From: Pseudomonas guineae
Lineage (GTDB): Bacteria > Pseudomonadota > Gammaproteobacteria > Pseudomonadales > Pseudomonadaceae
Direction of reading: 5' to 3'
NCBI RefSeq assembly: GCF_900113745.1
Contig: NZ_FOQL01000001.1
Location: 1,364,001 to 1,428,000 of the forward strand
DNA: 64,000 nt
Both the position numbers and the translations under genes were made by a program. Below, piece after piece: positions 25,824 through 36,658 of this stretch. How positions within the stretch are numbered: position 1 is the first letter of the stretch; each line of letters begins with the position of its first letter. The notes below the pieces were generated by a model. That model saw only the letters and a program-made list of their open reading frames with translations. It had not been told where the DNA came from and made no database searches.

Positions 25824-28800
25824 CTACCGCGGGTGCCGCTCCACCCAGGCGAGAAAATCCGCCTCCCTAAGCGGTCGACTAAAGTAATAACCCTGTCCCA
25901 GCGAGCAGCCCAGCTCGCGCAGACAATCGAGCTGGGCCTGGCTTTCGATACCTTCGGCGATGCACTCCAAACCCAGGTTGCGGGCAATCACCAGGATGGT
26001 CTGCACCAGCATCAGGCCGCTGCCATCTTCACCGTCCATGTCCCAGGTAAAGCTACGGTCGATTTTCAGACGGTCCAGCGGTAAGCGCTTGAGGTAGGTC
26101 AGTGAGGAATAGCCGGTGCCGAAGTCATCAATGGCAAAACGCACCCCCAGCGCCTTGAGCGCCTGCATATTGCTGATGCATTGCTCGACATCCTCCAGCA
26201 ACACACCCTCGGTGATCTCCAGCTCCAAGGCTGCAGCCGGCACCTGGTGTCGCTGCAAACACTCACTGATGCGCGCTACGCAACCGCGCTGGCGCAGCTC
26301 ACGCGGGCTGAGGTTGACCGCCAACACCAGCTGCGGCCACTGCGGCAACCAACGCGCCAGTGCTGCACAAGCATGCTCCAACACCCAATTGCCCAACTCT
26401 TCGATTAACCCGGTCTCTTCCGCCAGCGGGATAAAATCGCCTGGCATAATCTCGCCACGCTCCGGGTGCACCCAACGCAGCAACACTTCCGCGCCAGTAA
26501 TCTGCTGGTTGGCCAGGCTTAACTGTGGCTGGAAGACTAAATACAGCTGATCACGCTGCACCGCCTGGCGCAGGTCGCTCTGCAGTTGCAGGCGCTGATC
26601 GATGGCAGCCTGCATCTCAGGAGCAAAGAAGTGCAAGGCGTTGCGCCCGCCCTGCTTCGCTTGATACATGGCGGTATCCGCCTGCTTCAGTACGTCGGCG
26701 GCCACTTGGCTGCCAAACGGATGCAAGGCAATGCCGATACTGGCGCTGATCGACAGCTCATGGCCATCAATCCAGCAGCTGCCCACCAGACTTTTGAGCA
26801 GTTTCCCCGCCGTGATTGCCGCAGCTTCGGCCGCCAGTTGTGGGTTGCTGTCTAGCCCTTCAAGCAGCACAACAAACTCATCACCGCCCATGCGCGCCAG
26901 CGTGTCTTCGGCCCGCAAACCACTGGCCAGGCGCACGGACACCTCGCGCAAGAGGCCGTCGCCCACCAGATGTCCCAGGCTATCGTTGACCGTTTTGAAG
27001 TGATCGAGATCGATAAACAGCAGCGCACCGAGCGTGTTTTCACGCAGCTCACGGCTCATCGCGTGCTGCAGGCGATCAAGCAGCAAGCGCCGGTTGGGCA
27101 GGCCGGTAAGCTCATCACTGAACGCCAGTCGCTCAATCTCACGCTGATAGCGCTGACGATCGGAAATATCAGTAATGCTGCAACGAATCATCACCGGCTC
27201 ACCGGGCATTAGCACCAGGCGCACTTCGCAGGGGATTTGTCGGCCTTTGCTATCGCGGTAAAGCCAATCGAACACTGGGGTTTCGCCGGCTATCGCGCGA
27301 TGCAGGTAGACCCGACCTAACTCAGAGGTCAACTGACCATCCGCCTGTTTGTTCGGGCTGAGCTCATACACATGCTTGCTAGCAATGTTATCGCGGGTAT
27401 AACGCAGCAGACGCAGGGCATTGTCGTTGCACTCGACAAAGCTGCCACTCAGGTCATACAGCATGATGGCCTCAGGCGCATTCTCGACGATGGTACGGTA
27501 GCGCGCTTCGGCCTGCAGACGCTGGCTGATGTCCTCGACCAACAGCAGGAACATCCGCGCCCGACCGTTGCTGTGGCGCACCGCACGCAGGCTCACCCGT
27601 GTGTGCACCAGGCTGTCGTCGGCACGGCGAAAGCGTTTTTCCAACTCGAAGCCTTCACGACTGCCGCTGAGTACTTGGTCGAGCAGCGGCTGCTCGACCA
27701 GCAGCTCGTCTTCCAGTGACAGTTCGTTCCAGCTGCACGCTAGCAATTGCTCGCGGCTGCGCCCAAGAATGCTGCAGAGCTTGTGATTGACCTCATCCCA
27801 GGCAAGAGTCGGGCTGGTCAATGCCATGCCGATTAACGGCGCTTCGAAGAACAGCCGCAGGCGCTCATCACGCTCGCGCAGTTGCTGTTCGGCGTACTTG
27901 CGCGCGCTGACATCTTGCAGGGCTCCATAGACCCTCACCAGCCCGGCGTCGTCGCGCTCGGAAATACCCCGAATGCGCAGCCAGCGGGTTTTACCCTTGC
28001 CCGTTAACAGGCGTACTTCAATATCAAATTGCTCGAGGCCATCAATTAGCTGCTGCAGTGTTTGCTCGGCAAGCAAGCGCCCACTGGCATCCAGGTAACT
28101 CAAGGCGCTGTCCAAGTCCGGGGTGAAGTTTTTCGGGTCAAGCTCATAAATGCGAAAACACCCGGCACTCCAATCCATGCTCTTGTCGGCCACATTCAGC
28201 ACCCAACCACCGAGGTTGGCAATGTGTTCGGTCTGGTTAAACAGGTGGCTCTGTTTGAGCAACTCATCACTCTGCGAGCGTACCTGACTTGCCAGTTGCT
28301 CACGGGCGGTGACATCACTTTGCAGGGCAACGAAGTGGCTGATGCCCTGCTCATCACGCATCGGTGCGAGGGTAATCTGATTGCAAAACTGCTGACCGTT
28401 CTTGCGATAGTTGCGCAGCACCACATCGCAGCCCATGCCCTCATGCACCGCCTTGCGCAAACGGTTAAGGTCCTGTTGCTGCTGGTCATCGCGCAACAGA
28501 AAACTCCAGCTGTTGCCCAAGGCCTCATCGCGGCTGTAACCGCTAATCTGTTCGAAGGCCGGGTTGCAGTAGATCAGCGGCAACTCAGGCTGTCGGGCAT
28601 CAGCAATAATTACGCCCAGCGGGCTGGCCTCCAGGGCCAAATTGGCCAGCGCCAACTGTTGCTGCATCTGCGCGCTGCGCGCCAGCGCCTGACGCAGGTC
28701 ACTCAAGCTGCGCCCCACCAGCAGCGTGGCGAGCATAAACAACAACACACTGACGTGCAGTTCCAAGCGCTGCGGGTCGAGCCAGGCCGCCGCATCCCCC

Positions 28801-29594
28801 AGGCCCCGCAGCAACGGTAGGATCAACATCATCAACACGCTGAGCACCGCGCCGCAGATACTACCGGCAAAGCCCCAGACCAGCGCCAGCGCCAGCATCA
28901 TCAGGCCAACCAGCGGTAAATTCAGGGCCAGCGGCAGCAATCCAAGCAGCCAGGGCATGCCCGCTAAGAGCAATAACAGCAATGGCCAAGGCGGCACCTG
29001 ACGCAGCACCTCAGGCACCTGCTGGCAACCGCTCAGCACCGGCGCGGCCAACCAGCCTCGGCGGCGCATCCAGGGCGTCAGGTAAACCAGCAATGGGATG
29101 CTGATGGCCAGAGCCGTCAGGCTATCGGCCAACCACAGGGTCATGCTGCCCGCAGGCACATGCTCCAGCAGCGCATGGTCAAACAGCCAAAGGTTGCCTT
29201 GCACCCCAAGCGCCATGGGCATGACGGGCAGCAGCACGCCTAGCGGTACAAAGCGCAGCAAATGGCTGAGGTCAGGCAGGGCGGGATCAAATGGACGCAG
29301 GCGTAACATCGCCCAAGCCAGTGCTACGCCTAGGGTTTCTGGCAAGGCATACACGGGCGCCCATTGCCATTCGAGACCCCAGAGCGGAATCGACAACATG
29401 GCATTGAGGTACACCGCCAGCAGCACGCGCGGCCCCCACCACAGGGCAAAGACCAAGGCCAGGGCAAACGGTGGATACCAGAGCGCCGCGCCGTCAGTGA
29501 ACTGAGTTGCGAGGGCAAGCCAAGTGGCCAGGTAGAGCAATGGTAGCGGCAGCAACCAAGTCCATAGCGAGAGGCGGTGTGGAACGACAGGCAT
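25824..29594 (-). CDS. MASE1 - multi-PAS - GGDEF - EAL c-di-GMP protein
   Basis: 1256 aa. Residues 1-305 form a MASE1 membrane sensor with about 8-9 TM helices. Four PAS domains follow (about 325-440, 455-565, 575-690, 695-815). The first looks like a LOV domain (FEQISGYSRDEALGNSWSFL) but has no Cys at the flavin-binding position (usual core GRNCRFLQ). GGDEF domain (about 825-985): RMGGDEFVVL intact, with an RxxD inhibitory site (RAED) five residues before it. EAL domain (about 1000-1250): core Glu as AEVLLRW, and NLSPRE, ELEITEG, IDDFGTGYSSL, KIDRSF and AEGIES all present. Both synthase and phosphodiesterase sites look usable, so the direction of activity is open. The gene is convergent with rimBK. 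Confidence 0.93.
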   Translation of the reverse strand: MPVVPHRLSLWTWLLPLPLLYLATWLALATQFTDGAALWYPPFALALVFALWWGPRVLLAVYLNAMLSIPLWGLEWQWAPVYALPETLGVALAWAMLRLRPFDPALPDLSHLLRFVPLGVLLPVMPMALGVQGNLWLFDHALLEHVPAGSMTLWLADSLTALAISIPLLVYLTPWMRRRGWLAAPVLSGCQQVPEVLRQVPPWPLLLLLLAGMPWLLGLLPLALNLPLVGLMMLALALVWGFAGSICGAVLSVLMMLILPLLRGLGDAAAWLDPQRLELHVSVLLFMLATLLVGRSLSDLRQALARSAQMQQQLALANLALEASPLGVIIADARQPELPLIYCNPAFEQISGYSRDEALGNSWSFLLRDDQQQQDLNRLRKAVHEGMGCDVVLRNYRKNGQQFCNQITLAPMRDEQGISHFVALQSDVTAREQLASQVRSQSDELLKQSHLFNQTEHIANLGGWVLNVADKSMDWSAGCFRIYELDPKNFTPDLDSALSYLDASGRLLAEQTLQQLIDGLEQFDIEVRLLTGKGKTRWLRIRGISERDDAGLVRVYGALQDVSARKYAEQQLRERDERLRLFFEAPLIGMALTSPTLAWDEVNHKLCSILGRSREQLLACSWNELSLEDELLVEQPLLDQVLSGSREGFELEKRFRRADDSLVHTRVSLRAVRHSNGRARMFLLLVEDISQRLQAEARYRTIVENAPEAIMLYDLSGSFVECNDNALRLLRYTRDNIASKHVYELSPNKQADGQLTSELGRVYLHRAIAGETPVFDWLYRDSKGRQIPCEVRLVLMPGEPVMIRCSITDISDRQRYQREIERLAFSDELTGLPNRRLLLDRLQHAMSRELRENTLGALLFIDLDHFKTVNDSLGHLVGDGLLREVSVRLASGLRAEDTLARMGGDEFVVLLEGLDSNPQLAAEAAAITAGKLLKSLVGSCWIDGHELSISASIGIALHPFGSQVAADVLKQADTAMYQAKQGGRNALHFFAPEMQAAIDQRLQLQSDLRQAVQRDQLYLVFQPQLSLANQQITGAEVLLRWVHPERGEIMPGDFIPLAEETGLIEELGNWVLEHACAALARWLPQWPQLVLAVNLSPRELRQRGCVARISECLQRHQVPAAALELEITEGVLLEDVEQCISNMQALKALGVRFAIDDFGTGYSSLTYLKRLPLDRLKIDRSFTWDMDGEDGSGLMLVQTILVIARNLGLECIAEGIESQAQLDCLRELGCSLGQGYYFSRPLREADFLAWVERHPR

Positions 29595-29726
29595 GCGGAC
29601 CTCATGTCGTGGCGCTGATAAAACAGGACTCAGCGTAACAGGGTCAGCATGCCAAGGGGCCTTCCAGCGGTTTAGCCACTCAGGTATTCGCGCTTTTGCC
29701 TAACCTGGCAACGCCTAAGCCGCTGC

Positions 29727-31043
29727 TTATACGGCGTCGCGCGGCAATAGCAGCCCCAGCGGTAAACAAACCCGCGCCTCCAACCCACCGCCGGAGCGGT
29801 TGCGCAATTCGACACTGCCACCATGCAACGCAGCGATGCGCTTGACGATGGCCAGCCCCAACCCCGCACCCTGGCCGCCACGGGCGCGGTCGCCACGGAT
29901 AAAGGGATTGATGATGTTGCCCAGCTCGGCCGGATCAATCCCCTGGCCACGATCAAGCACACTGAGCACCACATAGGGCGCGCTGTGATCGCCCGACAAG
30001 GAAACCGCTACCTCCACCGCATTGCCACCGTAGCGCAGGGCGTTTTCGATCAGGTTGACCAGCAGCCGCTTGAGCGACACTCGGCGCAACGGAAAGGCTG
30101 GCACGGGTTCCAGGCACAGCCGCACGCTTTGCTGCTTCTGGTTGTACGGGGTGACCACTTCACGAACCAGTTCAAGCAAATCAAGTTGCTCCAATGGCTC
30201 GTCACGCCCATCGCGGATGAACGCGAGGAACTGATCGAGAATCGCGTCCATGTCCTCAATATCGCGGACCATGTCCTCGGTCAGCTCCGAATCGGTGTGC
30301 AAAAACTCCATGGACAGGCGCAGCCGGGTCAGTGGCGTACGCAAGTCATGCGACACCCCGGCGAGCATCAGCTCACGTTCGCGCGCCGCCTGCTCGACAT
30401 CTTCAGCCATCTGGTTGAAGGCCCGATACACCTCGGTCATTTCGCTCGGCGTATCACCGACGGGTAAGCGCACGCTGCGGCCCTTACCGATCTGCCGGGC
30501 GGCAAACACCAGGCGCTTGAGCGGCGCACTGAGCTGACGCACGAAAATCCAGGCAGCTGCCGTCGACAGCAAACCGATGGCCAGGAACCAGCCGAGCACG
30601 CTCCAGATCCGCTGCCCGCGCAACGGGTGCGGATACAGCGGCACACGCAGCCAGTCATCACCCAGCGCCGGGGCATGTACCCACAGCGCCGGTGGGCTCT
30701 TGGCGCTGACATGCACCTCAGTCTCCGGCCCCAATTCGGTTTGCATCTGCCGCTGAAAAATCTCGCTGTAAGGCCAATGCTGCTCGTTGGCTGGCACCTG
30801 CTCATGCGGCACCCGTTTGAGCCCGGCGGCCTCGGCGATGGTGGCCCGATCTTCCGGGTCTGCCGCCCAATAGGCGCGCAGGGTCAGTGCAGCGCCATGG
30901 CTGTACTGGCGGTCAACCAGCACATCCTCGTTCATCATCAGATAAACCAAGGTCAGCGCCTTGGAGAACAGCACCACGATCAGCACCAACCAGAGGGTGC
31001 GGGCGAAGAAACTTTGCGGGAACCACAGCGGGGTTTTAATCAC
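29727..31043 (-). CDS. amgS: EnvZ/AmgS sensor histidine kinase
   Basis: 438 aa. TM1 (about 15-35), a periplasmic loop of some 120 residues, TM2 (about 155-175), HAMP (about 175-228). HisKA with SHDLRTPLTRLRLSMEF (His about 238); HATPase with N-box LLVNLIENALRYGG, G1 DRGQGID and G2 GAGLGLAIVKRIAAL. The equivalent P. aeruginosa pair AmgS/AmgR answers cell-envelope stress from misfolded membrane proteins and contributes to aminoglycoside tolerance. It starts 3 nt after the regulator gene stops, so the two are one operon. The name is given by synteny and homology; envZ would be equally valid. Confidence 0.92.
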   Translation of the reverse strand: MIKTPLWFPQSFFARTLWLVLIVVLFSKALTLVYLMMNEDVLVDRQYSHGAALTLRAYWAADPEDRATIAEAAGLKRVPHEQVPANEQHWPYSEIFQRQMQTELGPETEVHVSAKSPPALWVHAPALGDDWLRVPLYPHPLRGQRIWSVLGWFLAIGLLSTAAAWIFVRQLSAPLKRLVFAARQIGKGRSVRLPVGDTPSEMTEVYRAFNQMAEDVEQAARERELMLAGVSHDLRTPLTRLRLSMEFLHTDSELTEDMVRDIEDMDAILDQFLAFIRDGRDEPLEQLDLLELVREVVTPYNQKQQSVRLCLEPVPAFPLRRVSLKRLLVNLIENALRYGGNAVEVAVSLSGDHSAPYVVLSVLDRGQGIDPAELGNIINPFIRGDRARGGQGAGLGLAIVKRIAALHGGSVELRNRSGGGLEARVCLPLGLLLPRDAV

Positions 31044-31046
31044 GGT

Positions 31047-31781
31047 TTATTTATTACCGTCCGGCACGAACACATAGCCCACGCCCCATACAGTCTGGAT
31101 ATAGCGAGGTTTGGACGGATCCGGTTCAATCAGCCGGCGCAGACGCGAGATCTGCACGTCGATGGAGCGCTCCAACGCGTCCCACTCGCGGCCACGGGCC
31201 AGGTTCATCAGCTTGTCGCGGGTCAGCGGCTCGCGCGCATGCTGTACCAGCGCCTTGAGCACGGCGAACTCGCCGGTGGTGAGCATATGCACCTCATCAC
31301 CCTTCTTCAGCTCACGGGTGGCCAGGGATAGTTCGTACTCACCGAAGCTGACGCTTTCATCCTCGCTGCCTGGTGCACCCGGCACCACCGGCGCCTGACG
31401 GCGCAGCACGGCCTTGATCCGCGCCAGCAGCTCGCGTGGGTTGAACGGTTTGGCCAAGTAATCGTCAGCGCCTAGCTCCAGGCCCTGAATCCGGCTGGCT
31501 TCATCGCCCTTGGCGGTGAGCATGATGATCGGCACCTGATTGTTGGCTTCGCGCAGGCGTTTGCAGGCGGATAACCCATCCTCCCCCGGCAGCATCAAGT
31601 CCAGCACCACCAGTTGGAACAACTCACGCGACAGCAGGCGGTCCATCTGCTCGACGTTCTCTACGGCGCGCACACGATAGCCTTGCTCGTCGAAGAAACG
31701 CTCAAGCAAGCGGCGCAGGCGGGCGTCGTCATCGACGATAAGGATTTTTTCGCCTTCAACAGGTAGTGCAGTGCTGCTCAT
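31047..31781 (-). CDS. amgR: OmpR/AmgR response regulator
   Basis: The ATG at 31781 (AAGGAG 7 nt upstream) gives 244 aa. Receiver domain (about 10-125): VDDDARLRRLLERFF, phosphorylatable Asp in LVVLDLMLPGEDG (about 60), LTAKGDE and LAKPFNPREL. Winged-helix DNA-binding domain (about 145-240): LTTGEFAVLKALVQHAREPL, then RSIDVQISRLRRLIE and IQTVWGVGYVF. It precedes and is co-transcribed with the kinase gene. It is divergent from tex. Confidence 0.95.
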   Translation of the reverse strand: MSSTALPVEGEKILIVDDDARLRRLLERFFDEQGYRVRAVENVEQMDRLLSRELFQLVVLDLMLPGEDGLSACKRLREANNQVPIIMLTAKGDEASRIQGLELGADDYLAKPFNPRELLARIKAVLRRQAPVVPGAPGSEDESVSFGEYELSLATRELKKGDEVHMLTTGEFAVLKALVQHAREPLTRDKLMNLARGREWDALERSIDVQISRLRRLIEPDPSKPRYIQTVWGVGYVFVPDGNK

Positions 31782-31931
31782 TCGGAGCTCCTTGACCAGG
31801 CATCCGCCGGGCGCGGACGCGCTGGCAGTGTGCAATTGCCAGCATTATGGCTCAGGAGCCGCAGCTGACGTGCAGCCCATTGTTAGCAGATTTTTCCCCG
31901 TGCGGTTCCCGGTGCGCTACCAGGCAGTGTT

Positions 31932-31937
31932 TATAAT
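31932..31937 (+). promoter_or_regulatory. Candidate -10 of the tex promoter
   Basis: A consensus TATAAT, 70 bp upstream of the tex ATG, in the 225-bp divergent region between amgR and tex. No good -35 hexamer stands 16-18 bp before it. Confidence 0.4.
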
Positions 31938-32006
31938 GCGCGGCTTTCGTGTCTGGCCCGTGATCTGCGTGGCCGGTTTTTCGTTTCAGTGTGGGTAGCT
32001 TTTTAT

Positions 32007-34325
32007 ATGCTCAGCATCAACAACCGCATCGCCGAAGAACTGGGCGTACGCCCGCAACAGGTCGCCGCAGCCGTGGCGCTGCTCGATGAAGGCTCGACCG
32101 TGCCATTTATCGCCCGCTACCGCAAAGAGGTCACCGGCAGCCTGGATGACACCCAGCTGCGTAACCTGGAAGAGCGCCTGCGCTACCTGCGCGAACTCGA
32201 CGACCGCCGCGCCAGCATCCTCGCCAGCATTGATGAGCAAGGCAAGCTGACGCCTGAGCTGAGCCGCGAAATCAACCTGGCCGAAACCAAAACCCGCCTC
32301 GAAGACCTCTACCTGCCGTTCAAGCAAAAGCGCCGCACCAAGGGCCAGATCGCCCTGGAAGCCGGCCTCGGCGAACTGGCCGATGCACTGTTCAACGACC
32401 CGACGCTGACGCCGGAAAGCGAAGCCGAACGCTTTATCGACGGCGAAAAAGGCTTTGCCGACATCAAAGCGGTGCTCGAAGGCGCCAAATACATCCTTAT
32501 GGAGCGCTTCGCCGAGGACGCCAACCTGCTGGCCAGCCTGCGCAGCTACCTGAAAGACCATGCCATCCTCAGTGCCCGCGTCATCACCGGGAAAGAAAAC
32601 GAGGGTGCCAAGTTCCGTGACTACTTTGAGCACGACGAAAAACTCAAGGGCGCGCCGTCGCACCGTGCTCTAGCGATTTTCCGCGGGCGCAACGAAGGCA
32701 TCCTCAGCGCCAGTCTCAAGGTCGGCGATGAAACCCCCGGCGCCATGCATCCCTGCGAAGGCATGATCGGTGAGCGCTTTGGCATCAGCGCCCGAGGCCG
32801 CGCTGCGGACAAGTGGCTCGGCGAAGTGGTGCGCTGGACCTGGAAGGTCAAGCTCTACACCCACTTAGAAACCGACCTGTTCGGCGAATTGCGCGAAGGC
32901 GCTGAAAACGAAGCGATCAACGTCTTTGCGCGTAACCTGCACGACCTGCTGCTGGCCGCGCCAGCCGGGCCGCGCGCTACCTTGGCGCTGGACCCGGGCC
33001 TGCGCACAGGCTGCAAGGTGGCAGTGGTCGATGCCACCGGCAAAGTGCTGGAAACCTCTACGGTTTACCCGCATGCACCGCGCAATGACTGGGACGGCAC
33101 CCTGGCGATCCTTGCCAAGTTGTGCGCCAAGCATGCCGTTGATCTGATCTCGATCGGCAATGGCACCGCCAGCCGTGAGACCGACAAGCTGGCGGCCGAC
33201 CTGATCAAGAAGTTACCGGGCCTGAATCTGACCAAAGTCATGGTTAGCGAGGCAGGTGCCTCGGTGTATTCCGCCTCGGAGCTGGCCGCCAAAGAATTCC
33301 CGGACATGGACGTGTCGCTGCGCGGTGCCGTCTCCATCGCCCGCCGCCTGCAGGACCCGCTGGCCGAGCTGGTGAAAATCGACCCGAAATCGATTGGCGT
33401 CGGCCAGTACCAGCATGATGTCTCGCAGCTCAAGCTGGCGCGCTCGCTGGACGCGGTGGTCGAGGACTGCGTAAACGCCGTCGGCGTCGATGTGAACACT
33501 GCCTCCGCTGCGCTACTGGCGCGCATCTCCGGGCTCAATACCACGCTGGCGCAGAATATCGTCGCCTTCCGTGACGCTAACGGCGCGTTTAACAGCCGCG
33601 CTGAACTGCTCAAGGTGCCGCGCCTGGGCGATAAAACCTTCGAGCAGGCCGCGGGCTTCTTGCGCGTGATGAACGGCAGCAACCCGTTGGACGCCTCCGC
33701 CGTGCACCCGGAAACCTACCCGCTGGTGCAGCGCATCGCCGCCGACACCGGCCGCGATATTCGCTCACTGATCGGCGACTCCAGCTTTCTCAAGCGCCTC
33801 GACCCCAACCAGTTCACCGACGATAAATTCGGCCTGGTGACCATCGGCGATATCCTCAGCGAGCTGGAAAAACCCGGCCGCGACCCGCGCCCAGAGTTCA
33901 AGACTGCCGAGTTCCAGGAAGGTGTAGAAACCCTCAAAGACCTCACGCTGGGCATGATGCTGGAAGGCGTAGTGACCAACGTCACCAACTTCGGCGCCTT
34001 CGTCGATATCGGCGTGCACCAGGATGGCCTGGTACACATCAGTGCGCTGTCGGAAAAATTCATCAAGGACCCGCACGAAGCAGTCAAAGCCGGCGACGTG
34101 GTCAAGGTCAAGGTCATGGAAGTGGACATCCCACGTAACCGCATCGCCCTGTCGATGCGCATGGGCGACACCCCAGGCGAAAAAGTCGAAGGGACGCGTG
34201 GCGGGCAATCCCGCGGTGGCGGCAATGCGCCACGTAGCGAGCGTCACTCCAGCCAGGACAAACCGGCCCCGGCCAGCGGCGGCATGGCGTCGCTGTTTGC
34301 CAATGCCAAGCAGTTGAAAAAATGA
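32007..34325 (+). CDS. tex: Tex-family RNA-binding transcription accessory protein
   Basis: The ATG at 32007 gives 772 aa; a GTG six codons upstream is less likely. Order: helical N-terminal Tex domain ([18 protein letters not shown]), YqgF-like nuclease fold (about 325-445: [20 protein letters not shown]), helix-hairpin-helix pair (about 495-560: [18 protein letters not shown]), and C-terminal S1 domain (about 650-720: [21 protein letters not shown]), then a Gly/Arg-rich tail. Tex binds nucleic acids and affects transcription and toxin expression in several bacteria; its exact role is unsettled. It overlaps the thioesterase gene by 4 nt. Confidence 0.95.
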   Translation: MLSINNRIAEELGVRPQQVAAAVALLDEGSTVPFIARYRKEVTGSLDDTQLRNLEERLRYLRELDDRRASILASIDEQGKLTPELSREINLAETKTRLEDLYLPFKQKRRTKGQIALEAGLGELADALFNDPTLTPESEAERFIDGEKGFADIKAVLEGAKYILMERFAEDANLLASLRSYLKDHAILSARVITGKENEGAKFRDYFEHDEKLKGAPSHRALAIFRGRNEGILSASLKVGDETPGAMHPCEGMIGERFGISARGRAADKWLGEVVRWTWKVKLYTHLETDLFGELREGAENEAINVFARNLHDLLLAAPAGPRATLALDPGLRTGCKVAVVDATGKVLETSTVYPHAPRNDWDGTLAILAKLCAKHAVDLISIGNGTASRETDKLAADLIKKLPGLNLTKVMVSEAGASVYSASELAAKEFPDMDVSLRGAVSIARRLQDPLAELVKIDPKSIGVGQYQHDVSQLKLARSLDAVVEDCVNAVGVDVNTASAALLARISGLNTTLAQNIVAFRDANGAFNSRAELLKVPRLGDKTFEQAAGFLRVMNGSNPLDASAVHPETYPLVQRIAADTGRDIRSLIGDSSFLKRLDPNQFTDDKFGLVTIGDILSELEKPGRDPRPEFKTAEFQEGVETLKDLTLGMMLEGVVTNVTNFGAFVDIGVHQDGLVHISALSEKFIKDPHEAVKAGDVVKVKVMEVDIPRNRIALSMRMGDTPGEKVEGTRGGQSRGGGNAPRSERHSSQDKPAPASGGMASLFANAKQLKK

Positions 34326-34708
34326 GTGAGGCAACCCCAGTAGGCGCCAGCAGCGCCTTTTCCCGCCTGCTCGGCCTGGCTATTCTTCAGGTCGGCGGTG
34401 GCGAGGCACGTGTGCGCCTGACCCTCACCGACGACCTGCGCAATTTGCACGGCAAGCTGCATGGCGGCGCGCTGTTCTCACTGATTGATACGGCCATGGG
34501 TCAAGCCAGTCACAGCCTTGGAGACGACGGCCCAAGCAGCGTCACCCTGGAGTGCAAGATCAACTACATCCGTCCGGTGGCTGAGGGCAGCGTGCTGTGC
34601 CACGCCAAAGTACTCCACGCCGGTCGCCGCACCCAGGTGGTCGAAGCCGAGGTATGGCAGGAAGACAAGCTGATCGCGAAGGCGCAAGGCACCTTCGCCT
34701 GCCTCTGA
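34322..34708 (+). CDS. PaaI-like hotdog-fold thioesterase
   Basis: 128 aa. Hotdog-fold acyl-CoA thioesterase of the PaaI/YbgC type. The key motif [14 protein letters not shown] at 47-60 carries the catalytic Asp/His region, and [14 protein letters not shown] follows. The substrate is unknown; related enzymes act on phenylacetyl-CoA or small acyl-CoAs. It is coupled to tex through an ATGA overlap, and the same tex - thioesterase - gshA order exists in P. aeruginosa. Confidence 0.9.
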   Translation: MSEATPVGASSAFSRLLGLAILQVGGGEARVRLTLTDDLRNLHGKLHGGALFSLIDTAMGQASHSLGDDGPSSVTLECKINYIRPVAEGSVLCHAKVLHAGRRTQVVEAEVWQEDKLIAKAQGTFACL

Positions 34709-34747
34709 GCTGCCGTGACAAGATGCATTGCTGCGGTTAGCCGCAGC

Positions 34748-34753
34748 TATAAT
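34748..34753 (+). promoter_or_regulatory. Candidate -10 of gshA, next to a hairpin
   Basis: TATAAT stands directly after a perfect 7-bp stem-loop GCTGCGG-TTAG-CCGCAGC (34730-34747). The hairpin may terminate the tex/thioesterase transcript or be chance; it has no T run after it. The gshA start is 160 bp further on. Confidence 0.4.
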
Positions 34754-34912
34754 CCGCAGAACGGCAATCTGTAGCCGGTGGCGATTGGCGCCTCCGGCCA
34801 ATCCGCTCAAGGACGCGACGGGTACACTCCAACCACTTGAAGAGTGCAGACACGCACCCCATATTGTGAAAATTGCCCCATATTTTCGGCGCCTGCCAGC
34901 TAGGAAAACACC

Positions 34913-36493
34913 TTGAGCGACCTTCTTTCCCGCCGCATGACCCTCCTGGCTGAGCCGGCCAACCTCTCCCTGCTCTCGCAATGCCTGCATGGCATAGAGC
35001 GCGAATGCCTGCGCGTCGATGACGCGGGCCAGCTCGCCCTGACCCCGCACCCTGCAACCCTCGGCTCGGCACTGACGCACACGCAGATCACCACCGATTA
35101 CTCCGAATCGCTGCTGGAATTCATCACCCCGGCTGTGGCTGACCCTGCGGCCACCCTGGCCGAACTTGAGCAGATCCACCGCTTCGCCTACAGCAAACTC
35201 GACGGCGAATACCTGTGGAGCCCGTCGATGCCCTGCGCCTTACCGGACGAAGAAACGATCCCCATCGCGCGCTATGGTCATTCACATATCGGCGAGCTCA
35301 AGTACGTGTACCGCAAAGGCCTGGCGCTGCGTTACGGCAAGACCATGCAGTGCATCGCCGGCATTCACTACAACTTTTCCCTGCCGGATGCGCTGTGGCA
35401 GCGGCAACAGCAGGCCGAAGATGACACCAGCAGCGCCCGCGATTATCAATCGGCGCGTTATATCGCCTTGATCCGTAACTTCCGCCGTTACAGCTGGCTG
35501 TTGATGTACCTGTTCGGCGCCTCGCCGGCGCTGCACAAGGGCTTTATGCGTGGCAACCCGCATCAGTTAGAGGAACTGGACGCCGAGACCCTTTATCTGC
35601 CCTATGCCACCAGTTTGCGCATGAGCGACTTGGGCTACCAAAGCAATGCCCAGGCTGATTTGACCCCCTGCTACAACGACCTGCAGAGCTACACCGACAG
35701 CCTGCGTCAGGCCGTCGGCACGCCCTACCCACCCTATGTCGATATCGGTGCGAAGCGCGACGGCGAGTGGCTGCAGCTGAACACGCATATCTTGCAGATC
35801 GAGAATGAGTACTACTCGAACATCCGCCCCAAGCGCGTGACCGACAGCGGTGAACGCCCTATCCAGGCGCTCATGGCTCGCGGCGTACAGTATGTTGAAG
35901 TGCGCTGCTTAGACATCAACCCCTTCCTGCCGCTGGGCATCGACCTGACTGAGTCACGCTTTCTTGATGCCTTCCTGTTGTTCTGCGCCATGCAGGACAG
36001 CCCGCTGCTGGAAAACCTTGAATGCCATGCCTGCACCGATAACTTTCTCAGCGTGGTCAAGGAAGGCCGTCGTCCAGGCCTGCAACTGCAGCGCAATGCT
36101 CAGCCGGTGTCGCTACAACTCTGGGCCAGTGAGCTGCTTGAGCAAATCCTGCCGCTGGCCGAGTTACTCGACCACAACCAAGGCAGCAACGCCCACCGGC
36201 AAGCCTTGCAGGCGCAACAGGCAAAGGTCGCCGACCCCAGCCTAACGCCGTCCGCACAAGTACTCGCGCAGCTGCAACAGGGCCTGAGCTTCACCGCATT
36301 CGCCATGCAGCAGAGCAGACTGCACGCTGAGTACTTTCGCAGCCAGCCATTGAGTGCCGAGCAGCAGACCCTCTTTGAAGCCCGCGCAGCAAAGTCGCTG
36401 GCTGATCAGGCCGAACTGGAAGCCCAGGAAGAAGGCGACTTCGACAGCTTTGCTGCGGCCTATCAGGCCAGCATCCTCGCTCCGGCGATTTAA
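34913..36493 (+). CDS. gshA: Glutamate-cysteine ligase
   Basis: 526 aa, the size of the Pseudomonas enzyme. I accept TTG at 34913: AGGA stands 8 nt before it and the reading [18 protein letters not shown] fits the family N-terminus; the ATG nine codons in would cut conserved sequence. The enzyme joins Glu and Cys, the first and limiting step of glutathione synthesis. Conserved parts: [10 protein letters not shown] near residue 26, [15 protein letters not shown] near 58, [11 protein letters not shown] near 150 and [16 protein letters not shown] near 330. This is the proteobacterial GshA type. Confidence 0.96.
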   Translation: MSDLLSRRMTLLAEPANLSLLSQCLHGIERECLRVDDAGQLALTPHPATLGSALTHTQITTDYSESLLEFITPAVADPAATLAELEQIHRFAYSKLDGEYLWSPSMPCALPDEETIPIARYGHSHIGELKYVYRKGLALRYGKTMQCIAGIHYNFSLPDALWQRQQQAEDDTSSARDYQSARYIALIRNFRRYSWLLMYLFGASPALHKGFMRGNPHQLEELDAETLYLPYATSLRMSDLGYQSNAQADLTPCYNDLQSYTDSLRQAVGTPYPPYVDIGAKRDGEWLQLNTHILQIENEYYSNIRPKRVTDSGERPIQALMARGVQYVEVRCLDINPFLPLGIDLTESRFLDAFLLFCAMQDSPLLENLECHACTDNFLSVVKEGRRPGLQLQRNAQPVSLQLWASELLEQILPLAELLDHNQGSNAHRQALQAQQAKVADPSLTPSAQVLAQLQQGLSFTAFAMQQSRLHAEYFRSQPLSAEQQTLFEARAAKSLADQAELEAQEEGDFDSFAAAYQASILAPAI

Positions 36494-36658
36494 ACCGCAA
36501 CAGCATTAGGCCCAGGCAAGTGCCGGCGTCACCCGGCCGGCACGCTGCCAACCGCATCACATAAACTGCCAGCGGTGGCAAAAGCAGGATCAGCGGCACA
36601 GTCCCGCCCCGGCGTTGCGACTAGCATTGCAGGTGTGAATTCACTGCGAGCTGCCACC

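Noticed and set aside
28062..28820. 252-codon plus-strand frame opposite the MASE1-GGDEF-EAL gene
   Set aside because: Antisense shadow; the minus-strand gene has intact domains throughout this interval.
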